From assembly GCA_030539115.1 (NCBI GenBank), contig JAUNSR010000001.1:1-47819 (forward strand): DNA of 47,819 nucleotides, in the 5' to 3' direction. Of the stretch, positions 17,643 through 26,580 are shown in pieces (the stretch's first letter is position 1; each line of letters begins with the position of its first letter). The notes beneath the pieces were generated by a model, which was not told the DNA's origin, ran no database searches, and worked only from the letters and a program-made list of their open reading frames with translations. The translations under genes and the position numbers were made by a program. Origin of the DNA: Bacteroidales bacterium (GTDB taxonomy: Bacteria; Bacteroidota; Bacteroidia; Bacteroidales; JAUNSR01).

Positions 17643-18803
17643 TTATTTTCCATGCTTTTCATCTTTGGAGGAAAGCATAACTGGCTTAACACTCATTCCC
17701 GACCTCACTTTCAAAAGAGCTGTAGTTACATATTTATCATTTGTAGCAATTCCGGAATTAATAATTCTATTATTCTCATCTATAAGCTGTCCAATATCAA
17801 CTCTTTTTTGAACAACCTTTGAAGAGTCATTAACTATATATACATAATTTCCTAATTGGTCGGTTCCTATCGAAGCGTCAGGAATAACAATTGCATTAGT
17901 TACCTTTTTATATGGAAAAACGACTTTCACATATAGTCCATCACGAAGCAGCCCATCTTTATTCTCAATTACTCCCCGCATATTTATAGTACCTGTAGAT
18001 AGCTCAATATTAGGAGCAAAATAGTCTATTTGAGCTTTATAGGATGATATATTAGTCTCAGCATTTGGAAGAATTGTCAATTCTTTATACTCTCCAAAAA
18101 CATCTGTTTTATTATTTTTTATTGCAAGGCTCAAATATTGATTATCAGAAACACTAAAGTTTACATACACCTTATCATCCTGGTAAATTGCAGCCAAAGT
18201 TGGAGAGGAATTACCATTTAGGAAATTTCCTATGTCATAATTATTTTTTGATACCCTTCCCGCAAACGGGGCCTTTACATAACAATAATCCAAGTTTGTT
18301 TTTGCTGTCTCAAGCGAAGCCTTTGCATTTTTCAATGCAGCCAAAGATTGGTCGTAATTTGCCTTTGTCTGTATTACAGAAATTTCAGAAACTGCATTTG
18401 ATTTAAATGCCTCGGCTGTTCTTTCATAAGTAGCTTTATTATAATCTAAAGTTGCCTGAGCTTCATTTAAAGCAGCCTCTGCCTGTGTGACATTATCTTG
18501 ATAAGTAGTAGTTTCTATAATAAACAAAAGTGTCCCTTGACTGACATAGTCACCCGGTTGATAAAGTATTTTCTCTAAATTACCAGAAACCCTTGCTACA
18601 AGATTAGCTGTTTGAAATGCCTGAAGATAACCAGGATAAGTTTCAGTAAGCATAACATCCATAACTATTGGCAAAGCAACCTCAACAGGAATTTCTCCTT
18701 CCATAGACCTATCAGCATCTTTTTTTTTACAGGAATAAAGAAGTAATACACTAATGACAATTATCAAAATACTTGATATTGATATTGGAAAAATATTTTT
18801 CAT
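17643..18803 (-). CDS. RND efflux periplasmic adaptor (membrane fusion) lipoprotein
   Basis: A 386-residue MFP of the AcrA/MexA type that bridges the inner-membrane pump and the outer-membrane channel. The N-terminus has a lipoprotein signal with lipobox LLYSC (C25). It is followed by biotinyl-lipoyl-like half motifs (VARVSGNLEKILYQPGDYVS and YVKAPFAGRVSKNNYDIGNF) flanking an alpha-helical hairpin (about 105-165, Ala/Lys/Gln-rich coiled coil), then beta-barrel and membrane-proximal domains (IVIPDASIGTDQLGNYVYIV). It lies 31 bp downstream of the channel gene and 58 bp upstream of the pump gene. Confidence 0.95.
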   Translation of the reverse strand: MKNIFPISISSILIIVISVLLLYSCKKKDADRSMEGEIPVEVALPIVMDVMLTETYPGYLQAFQTANLVARVSGNLEKILYQPGDYVSQGTLLFIIETTTYQDNVTQAEAALNEAQATLDYNKATYERTAEAFKSNAVSEISVIQTKANYDQSLAALKNAKASLETAKTNLDYCYVKAPFAGRVSKNNYDIGNFLNGNSSPTLAAIYQDDKVYVNFSVSDNQYLSLAIKNNKTDVFGEYKELTILPNAETNISSYKAQIDYFAPNIELSTGTINMRGVIENKDGLLRDGLYVKVVFPYKKVTNAIVIPDASIGTDQLGNYVYIVNDSSKVVQKRVDIGQLIDENNRIINSGIATNDKYVTTALLKVRSGMSVKPVMLSSKDEKHGK

Positions 18804-18834
18804 AAGCCGTAATTTTTATTTTCAAATTATTCTA

Positions 18835-20271
18835 TTATTCTTTATCAATAGTCCACCCTCCGCCAAGAGCTTGATACAATTGAATAAGGTATAATAATTT
18901 ACTTCCTTGTGAAGAGACATAGGATGTTTGATAAGCAAGAAGGGATTGTTGAGCATTTAAAACATTGATAAATGCAGAAAGACCTTGTTTATATAAATCC
19001 AACGCCAATTCAAAAGACTTGACACCTTCACTTACAGCAGTTTTTAGTTCAAGATTTTCCTTAGATGAAAGATTATATGAAATGATTGCATTTTCAACTT
19101 CCTGAAGAGCAGTCAATACTACCAAGTTGTAATTAGCCACACTACTCTCAAGGGCAGCTTTTGCCGAAACAACACCATTAAACCGTTGTCCGCCATTAAA
19201 AATTGTCCATTTCATTACAGGAGCTATTTGCCAGACTAACGATTTTTCTTTAAAAAGATGGTCCATATCATGAGAAACAAATCCTATTTCTCCGGTAATA
19301 AAAAACTGAGGAAGCCAATCTGCTTTGCTTGCCCCTAATGCTGCAGCTTTAGCATTAACCTGATATTCTGCAGCCTTCACATCAGGTCTTTGTCTAAGTA
19401 AAGAAGCAGGAATATCTACCGGCACAAGTCTATCTCCTTGTGGCAACGGAGCTATTTGGGATAATATAGGTGAAATATTTGAAGGAAGAGTACCTAATAA
19501 GATAGCTATGCTGTTTATATATGTTTGCTCTGCTATTTGATAGGATGTAATTGCTGCTTTTGTATTATAATATGTCGATTTAGCTTGAGTAACATCAAGC
19601 ATTGAGGCTAAACCTGCTTTATTTCTTGCCTCTGTTATTCTTAAAACCTCCTTTTGTGAGATAATATTTGCGCTTACAACTTCAAGACTCTTCTGTGTCG
19701 TTCTTAGATTTATATAAGCACTACCCAAAGAGGCTGCCATTGAAACCATTGTGGCATAATAATCAGCCTTGCTTGCCTTATAAAGATTTTTTTGTTCTCT
19801 TGCTGTTTGCCATACTGAGCCAAAAACATCTATTTCCCAGCTCATATTAACTGTTCCAGAAAAATATGAAGAAAAAGGGTCATTGCTTAAAGTTACACCA
19901 GTAGTATTTTGACTCGCCTTGTTTCTTTGCCAACCTGCATCCAAGGAAAATGAAGGCAATAATGCACCATATGCACTTCGCATTGTTGAACGGGCTTGAA
20001 TTATTCTTTTTTGAGCTTGAATGATATCCCAATTCCCGCTTATTGCCACATTCATTAAAGAATCGAGCAATCTATCATCAAATGATTTCCACCATAGTTC
20101 TTCTATTGGTAAAGACTGTTCAATTATGGAATCCAGAGGATAAAACTCGGGAAGTTTTTCTTTCAACAACCTTTCTCCATTCTGAGAAAATACATTTAAA
20201 TTTATAAACAATAAAAATGAAGTTGAAAAAAGAAGTTTAAAAAGTAAATTATTTAAAATAAATTTTGGCAT
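18835..20271 (-). CDS. TolC/OprM-family outer-membrane efflux channel
   Basis: A 478-residue outer-membrane factor with two OEP repeats. It has a signal peptide (…LLFSTSFLLFINLNVFSQ), the conserved opening ending in WWKSFDD, LRQRPDVKAAEYQV near 290, and the second repeat ending with LYQALGGGW. Unlike many OprM-type channels, no lipobox Cys follows the signal peptide, so it is probably not acylated. First gene of the efflux operon (channel-adaptor-pump order, which differs from adaptor-pump-channel in E. coli/Pseudomonas). Copy E of the interspersed repeat lies about 120 bp upstream. Confidence 0.94.
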   Translation of the reverse strand: MPKFILNNLLFKLLFSTSFLLFINLNVFSQNGERLLKEKLPEFYPLDSIIEQSLPIEELWWKSFDDRLLDSLMNVAISGNWDIIQAQKRIIQARSTMRSAYGALLPSFSLDAGWQRNKASQNTTGVTLSNDPFSSYFSGTVNMSWEIDVFGSVWQTAREQKNLYKASKADYYATMVSMAASLGSAYINLRTTQKSLEVVSANIISQKEVLRITEARNKAGLASMLDVTQAKSTYYNTKAAITSYQIAEQTYINSIAILLGTLPSNISPILSQIAPLPQGDRLVPVDIPASLLRQRPDVKAAEYQVNAKAAALGASKADWLPQFFITGEIGFVSHDMDHLFKEKSLVWQIAPVMKWTIFNGGQRFNGVVSAKAALESSVANYNLVVLTALQEVENAIISYNLSSKENLELKTAVSEGVKSFELALDLYKQGLSAFINVLNAQQSLLAYQTSYVSSQGSKLLYLIQLYQALGGGWTIDKE

Positions 20272-20393
20272 GACGTTTAATTGAAGTAAAATAAAAAATT
20301 ACTTTCTTCACTAAAACGCTCATGCCAAAACAATGTTTATTTCTTAAGATTAAAGAATTATAAAATACAACTGACACAAAAAAAGTTTCATTT

Positions 20394-20480
20394 TATTTGT
20401 ATATAACTTATTCTTAACACCAATGTACAAATGCGCCATTTATATACCTTTTGTTGGATATCAGTTATGGCGGTTTCATT
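20394..20480 (+). repeat. Interspersed hairpin repeat, copy E
   Basis: TTTGTATATAACTTATTC, TTAACACCAATGTACAAATG, CGCCAT (20434-20439), TTATATACCTTTTGTTGGAT, then CAGTTATGGCG (stem ATGGCG 20467-20472) and GTTTCATT. The stem is a perfect 6 bp. About 14 bp of the loop present in copy C are missing. It is upstream of the efflux operon start and just after the next upstream gene. Confidence 0.8.
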
Positions 20481-20507
20481 ATCTCTAATCAAAAAATATA
20501 AAAATAT

Positions 20508-20924
20508 TTATAATACCACCTCTTCGTCCGGAGCTGCAAGAAGTTTTTCTTTACATTTCTGTGCATCTAAATGAAACTCCCTAAAAATAAAATCCAAGAA
20601 TTTGAACAGTTGAGTTTTATCTTCAGCCTCAACTGTAAGATTATCATGAGTATAGATACTTACTCCATTTTTCAATTGAATATCAAAATCAAATAGGCTC
20701 AAACTACCATCTTTTGAAATTGAAGGCTGAACAATGTCACGAAGATTGTCATAATCAGCAAGATCACTTACTAAATAATAGTTTTCCGTTGCATCGTCCA
20801 AGAGATACATTTCTTCTATATCATCAATTTTTACATTATCCACAACGACATCAATTACATCTCTTACTGCAAAATCTACAGCATTCTCATCGCTAATAAA
20901 AATAGCGGACAGTGATTTACTCAT
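20508..20924 (-). CDS. Acidic protein of unknown function
   Basis: 138 residues, strongly acidic, with no signal peptide, TM segment or known motif that I can name. The first half has EMYLLDDATENYYLVSDLAD, and the C-terminal half looks helical (FKFLDFIFREFHLDAQKCKE). The ATG at 20924 is the only reasonable start. It lies upstream of the efflux operon but is separated from it by 236 bp and a repeat. It could be a lineage-specific cytosolic protein; I assign no function. Confidence 0.6.
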   Translation of the reverse strand: MSKSLSAIFISDENAVDFAVRDVIDVVVDNVKIDDIEEMYLLDDATENYYLVSDLADYDNLRDIVQPSISKDGSLSLFDFDIQLKNGVSIYTHDNLTVEAEDKTQLFKFLDFIFREFHLDAQKCKEKLLAAPDEEVVL

Positions 20925-21262
20925 ATTTTTTAATTTATTATTGTTTTATATAATAAATAATACTCTTTCAAATTAAACAAACACTAATTCATCCATCAAT
21001 CAATTTATTTGTCAGATATCTCAAAGATTGTCTATTTAATTAGTTTATATGCTTTATCTATTAATTTTTCTATAAATATAGACTATTCTATCATCCTTAT
21101 TCTTTATATGAGAATAATAAATATATTTTTATAAAACAATTTCCATACAAAATTCATAATAGCTGCTTTTCTCATATTATCAATGATTCAAATTGATTCT
21201 ATTTACAACATATAAAATATAATATTGTTGTAATTTTTTATCAACACATAATCTCAATAAAA
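20925..21262. other. Intergenic region, possible repeat remnant
   Basis: About 340 bp of AT-rich DNA without a gene. TTTGTCAGATATCTCAAAG near 21009-21027 matches the centre of the interspersed repeat (TTTGTCGGATATCTCACCT) at 15 of 19 positions but lacks both stem arms, so it may be a decayed copy. Confidence 0.4.
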
Positions 21263-21295
21263 AAACCGACTGAGTTTATTAACATCAATCGGTTT
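21263..21295 (-). terminator. Intrinsic terminator of the fbp-NlpC unit
   Basis: On the minus strand, AAACCGATTGA pairs with TCAGTCGGTTT (11 bp with one G-T wobble), followed by a T-run (GGTTTTTTTATTG). It sits 40 bp after the NlpC/P60 stop codon. Confidence 0.8.
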
Positions 21296-21334
21296 CTTCA
21301 GTATAGTATTTTTTTAAAATTATTGCCTCACTTT

Positions 21335-21937
21335 TTAGTTTCTAAAAATCAACGGTTCTACTCTTACAGCAGCTACATATCTTGCCGCATAATAAGGTTC
21401 TGACATTTTACTTACAATCACTCCGCCTTTAACTGCTGAATGAATAAAACTTATATCAGATGTTGTAGTATCTGAAACTATCCCAACATGACCAATAGAT
21501 TTCGCTTTTGAATTTCTTCCTTTAAAGAAAATCAAATCGCCCTTTTGAATATCCTTTTTTTCAATCTTTCTTCCATTAAGAATCTGAGAGCGGCTGCTCT
21601 CATTTAATTTAATTCCAAATCTTGAAAAAATAAAAGAAGTAAATCCTGAGCAGTCAAATCCCTTTGGAGTCTTGCCGCCCGAACGATAAGGTGTACCTAA
21701 ATAACTATTGGCACTCTCTAAAAGCGTTTCATAAAAGGCATTTGAATTTAACTCGTCTTCATCATAGAGCAGCTCATTTTCAATTCTAATATCAGGTTTT
21801 AAGAAACGAAGGTCTTCAAGAATACTCTTTTCAAGCTGTTCAAATACTGTAAGAGTATCAGAAGAATAAGTGTTGGAGAAACTCTTCAATGGCAAAAAAA
21901 CCAATACAAAAAGAGTTATTTTAAAAATCTTCTTCAT
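21335..21937 (-). CDS. Secreted NlpC/P60 peptidoglycan endopeptidase
   Basis: A 200-residue protein with a signal peptide (…FVLVFLPLKSFS) and an NlpC/P60 domain from about residue 72. The catalytic triad is visible: C96 in FDCSGF, H150 in GHVGIV and H166 in FIHSA. Such enzymes cleave D-gamma-glutamyl-diaminopimelate bonds in cell-wall peptides. A 50-residue linker precedes the domain, and no SH3 or LysM domain is present. It begins 13 bp after fbp on the same strand, so both are probably on one mRNA, though no functional link is evident. Confidence 0.92.
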   Translation of the reverse strand: MKKIFKITLFVLVFLPLKSFSNTYSSDTLTVFEQLEKSILEDLRFLKPDIRIENELLYDEDELNSNAFYETLLESANSYLGTPYRSGGKTPKGFDCSGFTSFIFSRFGIKLNESSRSQILNGRKIEKKDIQKGDLIFFKGRNSKAKSIGHVGIVSDTTTSDISFIHSAVKGGVIVSKMSEPYYAARYVAAVRVEPLIFRN

Positions 21938-21950
21938 TGGATATTTTTAT

Positions 21951-23942
21951 TTATTTTTTTTCTTTAATCAATCCGCTTCTGTAAGCAACAAGCAATTTTT
22001 GCAAATCCTTTATCTGACCTACAAGTTCAACACCTCTGTCGGTCTCTCTCACCCTCATTCTTAAAGCATTAAATTCAAGAATTTTTGTTGTGGAGATGAT
22101 ATCATGACCTTGGCTGATTGCATCTTCCGCAGACTGAAAAGGTTCATGCTGAACAAGAAGCAGACCATGTGAATTGTAAATTAATGTATAACCCGCAATT
22201 CCAGTTTCACTTTGATAAGCTTTCGAAAAGCCACCATCGATAACAAGAAGTTTACCATTTGCCCTTACCGGAGTCTCACCCTTTGTTGTTTTAACCGGAA
22301 TATGTCCATTAATAATTCTTGAATGCTGAGGACTTAGTCCAAACTCTTCAAGTATCATATCACATACTTTCTCTTCATTAATCAGGTGGTAATACTCGCC
22401 TTTCTTCTCTTTATGTGACTCCTTATCTGAAATAAAATAGCGTTCAAATGTTGCCATTTTACTCTTATTAAATAATGGAGAATCAACACCGCACCATAAA
22501 TACCACATATAATCAAGAGCATATTCATAAACATCGCTCTCGGAATCTTCAAAATAAGCGACTCTTATCAACTTGTCCAAAACATCAAGCAAATCTTTTC
22601 CTTTATATTGGTTTCCAAGTATAGAGACTGTCTTGAAGCTCCCATCGCTGTTCAATGGTATAGAGGCATGATATAAAAGATTTGAATTTCTTGTCAAATA
22701 CAAACTTCCCTTAGAATAAAGACATCTTATATGCTTTTCAAGTTTTTCACTGTTTTTAAATGAATGAACAAGTTTCTCCATTAAATCCTGCTCCTCTTGG
22801 GTAAGTTCATAAGGATTTGATGCATCCAAAGTTGGGAAATTTTTATCATTCAATGGATATTCAACCCCATCAACCACTACAGTTCCTTTTTCAAGATTAA
22901 TGTCGGAAAGAAGATTTCTTGATGACATATCAAACTCTGGACGTCTGTTAATAATCTGTCCTTCAAGCTTAAATTGAACAATGGATATTGCCTTATGCAT
23001 CTGTGCCATCATCTTCAATGTCTTATCCTTATAAACCTCTTCATCATTAATCTTTGATTTAAAACAATGACATCCATCATCTCCATATTGCTCCATTGCA
23101 AATGTTGCCAATGGCAAAAGATTGATTCCATAGCCATCCTCCAAAGTCTCAAGACTGCCATAACGAAGAGATATTCTTATAACATTAGCAATATTTGCCA
23201 TATTGCCGGCAGCTGCTCCCATCCATAAAACATCATGATTGCCCCACTGAATATCAAAATCATGATATGCACATAATGTATCCATTATTATATGAGCTCC
23301 GGGTCCTCTGTCATAGATATCACCTACAATATGAAGTGTATCTATTGTCAGTCTTTGAATAACCTTGCAAATTGCAATAATAAATTCATCGGCACGATGT
23401 ACATTGATAATACTATTAATAATACTATTATAATAATCATGTTTATCAGGTTCCTGCTGAGATTCATGAAGAAGTTCCTCAATAATATATGCAAAATCAG
23501 AAGGCAGTGATTTCCTTACTTTTGATCTTGAATATTTTGACGACACCATTCTGGCAACCTCGATAATTTGATGAAGAGTAATTCTATACCAATCCTCGAT
23601 ATTGCTCTCCTCCTTTTTTACTATCTCAAGTTTTTCTTCAGGATAATAAATCACAGTACAAAGTTCCATTTTGTCCGATTCACGAAGTGAATTTCCAAAA
23701 ATGTCCTCTACCTTTCTTCTCACTACTCCCGAGGCATTTTTTAAAACATGCTGAAATGCTTCATATTCTCCATGAAGGTCAGTAAGAAAATGCTCTGTTC
23801 CCTTTGGCAGGTTAAGTATGGCTTCCAGGTTTATTATCTCGGTGCTTGCATCTGAAATAGTGGGAAAATTATTTGATAAAAGTTTCAGAAACCTTAAATC
23901 CTTTTCAACCTCCTCTAACGGTATTCTGTTACTGTCTGTCAT
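21951..23942 (-). CDS. fbp: Class III fructose-1,6-bisphosphatase
   Basis: A large gluconeogenic FBPase of the Firmicutes/Bacteroidetes class III (COG3855), a calcineurin-like metallophosphatase. The start at 23942 (MTDSNRIPLEE) gives 663 residues and matches the usual N-terminus; the ATG at 23990 would add 16 residues. Metal motifs are present: DLHGEYEAF, GDIYDRGP, WGNHDVLWMGAA and INGHIPVK, plus IDGGFSKAY near the C-terminus. It is transcribed from a well-formed promoter at 24138-24168, leaving a leader of about 190 nt that contains copy F of the interspersed repeat. It hydrolyses F1,6BP to F6P in the cytosol. Confidence 0.96.
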   Translation of the reverse strand: MTDSNRIPLEEVEKDLRFLKLLSNNFPTISDASTEIINLEAILNLPKGTEHFLTDLHGEYEAFQHVLKNASGVVRRKVEDIFGNSLRESDKMELCTVIYYPEEKLEIVKKEESNIEDWYRITLHQIIEVARMVSSKYSRSKVRKSLPSDFAYIIEELLHESQQEPDKHDYYNSIINSIINVHRADEFIIAICKVIQRLTIDTLHIVGDIYDRGPGAHIIMDTLCAYHDFDIQWGNHDVLWMGAAAGNMANIANVIRISLRYGSLETLEDGYGINLLPLATFAMEQYGDDGCHCFKSKINDEEVYKDKTLKMMAQMHKAISIVQFKLEGQIINRRPEFDMSSRNLLSDINLEKGTVVVDGVEYPLNDKNFPTLDASNPYELTQEEQDLMEKLVHSFKNSEKLEKHIRCLYSKGSLYLTRNSNLLYHASIPLNSDGSFKTVSILGNQYKGKDLLDVLDKLIRVAYFEDSESDVYEYALDYMWYLWCGVDSPLFNKSKMATFERYFISDKESHKEKKGEYYHLINEEKVCDMILEEFGLSPQHSRIINGHIPVKTTKGETPVRANGKLLVIDGGFSKAYQSETGIAGYTLIYNSHGLLLVQHEPFQSAEDAISQGHDIISTTKILEFNALRMRVRETDRGVELVGQIKDLQKLLVAYRSGLIKEKK

Positions 23943-24022
23943 ATTTGTTTTTGTTTTAGCGCAATAGATATTCGGAACTGCAAAATTCATGTTCCAAATT
24001 CACAACATTCCATTATTCCTAA

Positions 24023-24116
24023 ATTTGTATTATTAATTTTTTGAATCAAGGTAAAAATGAGCCCTATTTTATCCTTTGTAATATATCTTATTATAAAGTG
24101 AGTTTATGGCTATTGA
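24023..24116 (+). repeat. Interspersed hairpin repeat, copy F (in the fbp leader)
   Basis: A diverged but full-length copy: AAATTTGTATTATTAATTTT, GAATCAAGGTAAAAATG, AGCC (24060-24063), a middle with CTTTGTAATATATCTTA and AAGTGAGTTTATGGCT, and GGCT (24108-24111). The first stem pair is A-T instead of the C-G of copies C-E, a compensatory change. It lies between the fbp promoter and start codon, so it would be transcribed in fbp mRNA. Confidence 0.65.
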
Positions 24117-24137
24117 ATATTTGCTTTTTCCTGACTG

Positions 24138-24168
24138 CAAAGATACTTTATCTACTTTTCAATCCAAA
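24138..24168 (-). promoter_or_regulatory. Promoter of fbp
   Basis: On the minus strand a -33 TTTG (24165-24168) and a -7 TATCTTTG (24138-24145) are separated by 19 bp, a textbook Bacteroidetes housekeeping promoter. Confidence 0.85.
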
Positions 24169-24393
24169 GTTAAGTAAGGTTTATAAATCTAATTATGCCA
24201 TTTAAAATTATACACAAACACTTAATTATATATAATCCGGACAAATCATCCAAACTTAATTGTCTTAATATACACATATTTTTATTAAATATTTTAAGCA
24301 TCAATAGCCTTATAATCCATATTTCTTATTTTAACAGCCTCTTTGAACAAAACTTTTGATAGAGTTTTTATTAATAAGTTAAAAAAACGTTCC

Positions 24394-24401
24394 TATCTTT
24401 G
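24394..24401 (+). promoter_or_regulatory. Promoter (-7 box) of the first AspT-type exchanger
   Basis: TATCTTTG, followed by GCACC, a common Bacteroidetes start-site context. The -33 region is only T-rich (around 24364-24372). It decides the start codon: the in-frame ATG at 24343 lies upstream of this promoter, so the ATG at 24436 is used. Confidence 0.75.
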
Positions 24402-24435
24402 CACCCCGAAAGTAAAAACAATAAAAAATATCCTC

Positions 24436-26022
24436 ATGGACTTATTCCAAAATTCTTATTTTTCACTTTTTGTTATTGTTGCCTTAGGTTATATGCTTGG
24501 CTCAATAAAAATAAAAGGCGTATCATTAGATGTTTCTGCAGTAATTTTCATTGCATTGCTATTTGGTCACTTCGGAGTGCTTATTCCGGCAGATATTCAA
24601 AATTTCGGCATGATCTTGTTTATCTTCACAATCGGTATTCAAGCAGGTCCCGGATTTCTTGATTCATTCAAAAGCAAAGGTAGAGATTTAGCCATTCTTA
24701 CTGTGATTCTTATTTTAAGTGCCGGACTTGTTTCTTATGGTTGTTCATGGCTTTTTGATATAGATTCGGCTACCGTAACAGGTTTGTTGGCTGGTGCATT
24801 AACAAGTACGCCGGGATTGGCTGCATCTATAGAAGCAACAGGTTCTTCTCTTTCATCTATCGGCTATGGTATTGCTTATCCATTTGGAGTTATCGGTGTT
24901 ATTTTGTTTGTTAAACTTCTTCCCAAATTAATGCGTGCAAATATCCCCGCTATTGAAAAGAAATTTGAGAGTGAGCAGGTAAATCAATATCCGGCTCTTT
25001 CTACAAGAGTTTTCAGAGTTGAAAACGTTGCTGTTATTGACAGAACTATCGGCGAACTCAAGATTAGAACTATGACCGGTGTAAATGTATCACGCATTAT
25101 GCACAATAATATACCAACTCTTCCCACTCCAAACACAAAGCTTATGGATGGCGATATGATAAAAGCTGTTGGAACTGTTGATTCATTGGATAGAGTCGAA
25201 TTGCTTATTGGTCCTGAGGTTAATCAGGATCTTCCTTTGAGCGACAAGATGGAGATAGAACAGGTTCTTTTGACAAACACTAAATTAGTCAATGAAACTC
25301 TTGGTTCTCTAAATCTTTTGGGCAATTATGGAGCTACTGCAACCCGCGTAAGACGTTCTGGTATTGAGATTGCGCCATCTCCGGACTTAAAATTAAAATT
25401 TGGCGACAAGTTGACAATAGCTGCTCCTAAAGATGGAATGAGCGAAATTGCCCATATTTTTGGCAATGATGACAAGGCTGTTTCTTCAACCAACTTCTTC
25501 CCTATTGCTGCAGGTATTGTGCTTGGTGTTTTGTTTGGAAAAATAAATATTGCTCTTGGAGACGGATTATCTTTTTCTCCTGGGCTGACAGGTGGCGTTC
25601 TTCTTGTCGCAATCATCTTAAGCGGTATTGGAAAGACAGGTCCTATCATGTGGACAATGTCAGGCAATTCAAATACACTGCTTCGTCAACTTGGTTTAAT
25701 TATGTTCCTTGCAGGTGTTGGCACCTCAGCGGGTCAACATATTGTAGCAACTTTTGAGCAGCACGGTATTACCTTGTTTCTTGTAGGTGGTGCAATAACC
25801 CTTATTCCTATGATTATAGCAACTTTAATAGCTCATTTTGTCTTTAAAATGAATATTCTATACCTGCTTGGCGCTCTTACAGGAGGTATGACCTCAACTC
25901 CGGGTCTGGCTGCCTGCGACTCTATGACAAAAACAAATATGCCAACAGTTGCCTATGCTACAGTTTATCCTATTGCTCTGGTAATGCTTATCGTTGTTAT
26001 TCAGGTATTGGCTCTTTTATAA
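24436..26022 (+). CDS. AspT/YidE-YbjL-family membrane exchanger with two RCK_C domains
   Basis: 528 residues from the ATG at 24436. The layout is that of aspartate:alanine exchanger-type transporters: a membrane half, two central TrkA-C (RCK_C) domains at roughly 190-365 (…IGELKIRTMTGVNVSRIM… and …ETLGSLNLLGNYGATATRVRR…), then a second membrane half. Each half carries the duplicated signature TSTPGLAA (GALTSTPGLAASIEAT and GGMTSTPGLAACDSMT). The known member AspT swaps aspartate for alanine; the substrate here is unproven, and dicarboxylates or other amino acids are possible. A strong terminator follows, separating it from the second exchanger. Confidence 0.88.
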   Translation: MDLFQNSYFSLFVIVALGYMLGSIKIKGVSLDVSAVIFIALLFGHFGVLIPADIQNFGMILFIFTIGIQAGPGFLDSFKSKGRDLAILTVILILSAGLVSYGCSWLFDIDSATVTGLLAGALTSTPGLAASIEATGSSLSSIGYGIAYPFGVIGVILFVKLLPKLMRANIPAIEKKFESEQVNQYPALSTRVFRVENVAVIDRTIGELKIRTMTGVNVSRIMHNNIPTLPTPNTKLMDGDMIKAVGTVDSLDRVELLIGPEVNQDLPLSDKMEIEQVLLTNTKLVNETLGSLNLLGNYGATATRVRRSGIEIAPSPDLKLKFGDKLTIAAPKDGMSEIAHIFGNDDKAVSSTNFFPIAAGIVLGVLFGKINIALGDGLSFSPGLTGGVLLVAIILSGIGKTGPIMWTMSGNSNTLLRQLGLIMFLAGVGTSAGQHIVATFEQHGITLFLVGGAITLIPMIIATLIAHFVFKMNILYLLGALTGGMTSTPGLAACDSMTKTNMPTVAYATVYPIALVMLIVVIQVLALL

Positions 26023-26050
26023 AAAAGATCATTCTTTATATAGATAAACA

Positions 26051-26097
26051 AGAAAAAGCACAGCATTGAATTTAAATATTCATGCTGTGCTTTTTCT
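26051..26097 (+). terminator. Strong intrinsic terminator between the two exchanger genes
   Basis: A 16-bp perfect stem, AGAAAAAGCACAGCAT (26051-26066) with ATGCTGTGCTTTTTCT (26082-26097). The T-run is within the 3' arm and the A-run is in the 5' arm, so it could work in both directions. Confidence 0.85.
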
Positions 26098-26328
26098 ATT
26101 TATTATAAAACAACTTATCAATATCATAAATAAGCGACTATGTTATATCAATATTTTCAGTACCATATTGAATAATTATAATACATAAAATATCACATAA
26201 ACACATTCACTTTATTAAATAAAAATAAAGGAATTATTGTATTGAAAAACACAAAAGTAAAATTTCAACTTTTTACACAAAAGAGTTGTTCTTAATTGAG
26301 AAAAAGTATTAATCAATAACTTAAAACT
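26098..26328. other. Intergenic region before the second exchanger operon
   Basis: About 230 bp of AT-rich DNA without a gene. It should hold the promoter for the small ORF and second exchanger, but no consensus -7 box was found. Confidence 0.35.
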
Positions 26329-26571
26329 ATGAACCTTAACGTAGACCCTCAAAAGACCAAAGAAATGGTTGACCGATACAACAATGATTCTCAAAAGGGA
26401 GATATGAGCAGACGCCAATATGCTGTTCATCTGTCAAAGAACGATCCTGCATTTGTGCCTTGGTTGTTTAATTTTGAACAAAACGAGCAGCGTTCAGACA
26501 TTTCAACAGGAATGACAAGAGAGGTAAACACCGCATTGGACAATTGGATTGATATTTATGACAACTACTAA
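26329..26571 (+). CDS. Small conserved-looking ORF before the second exchanger
   Basis: 80 residues, hydrophilic, with no TM segment or signal peptide. It contains QYAVHLSKNDPAFVPWLFNF and ends in ALDNWIDIYDNY. It begins after a 230-bp spacer and stops 9 bp before the exchanger start, so it is almost certainly cotranscribed with it. I do not recognise the family. Possible roles are a soluble accessory or regulatory factor for the exchanger; this is inference from position only. Confidence 0.65.
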   Translation: MNLNVDPQKTKEMVDRYNNDSQKGDMSRRQYAVHLSKNDPAFVPWLFNFEQNEQRSDISTGMTREVNTALDNWIDIYDNY

Positions 26572-26580
26572 TTTGTTGCA

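Noticed and set aside
24343..24435. Upstream 31-codon extension of the first AspT-type exchanger
   Set aside because: It lies upstream of and across the TATCTTTG promoter at 24394-24401, so it would not be transcribed; the family N-terminus matches the ATG at 24436.
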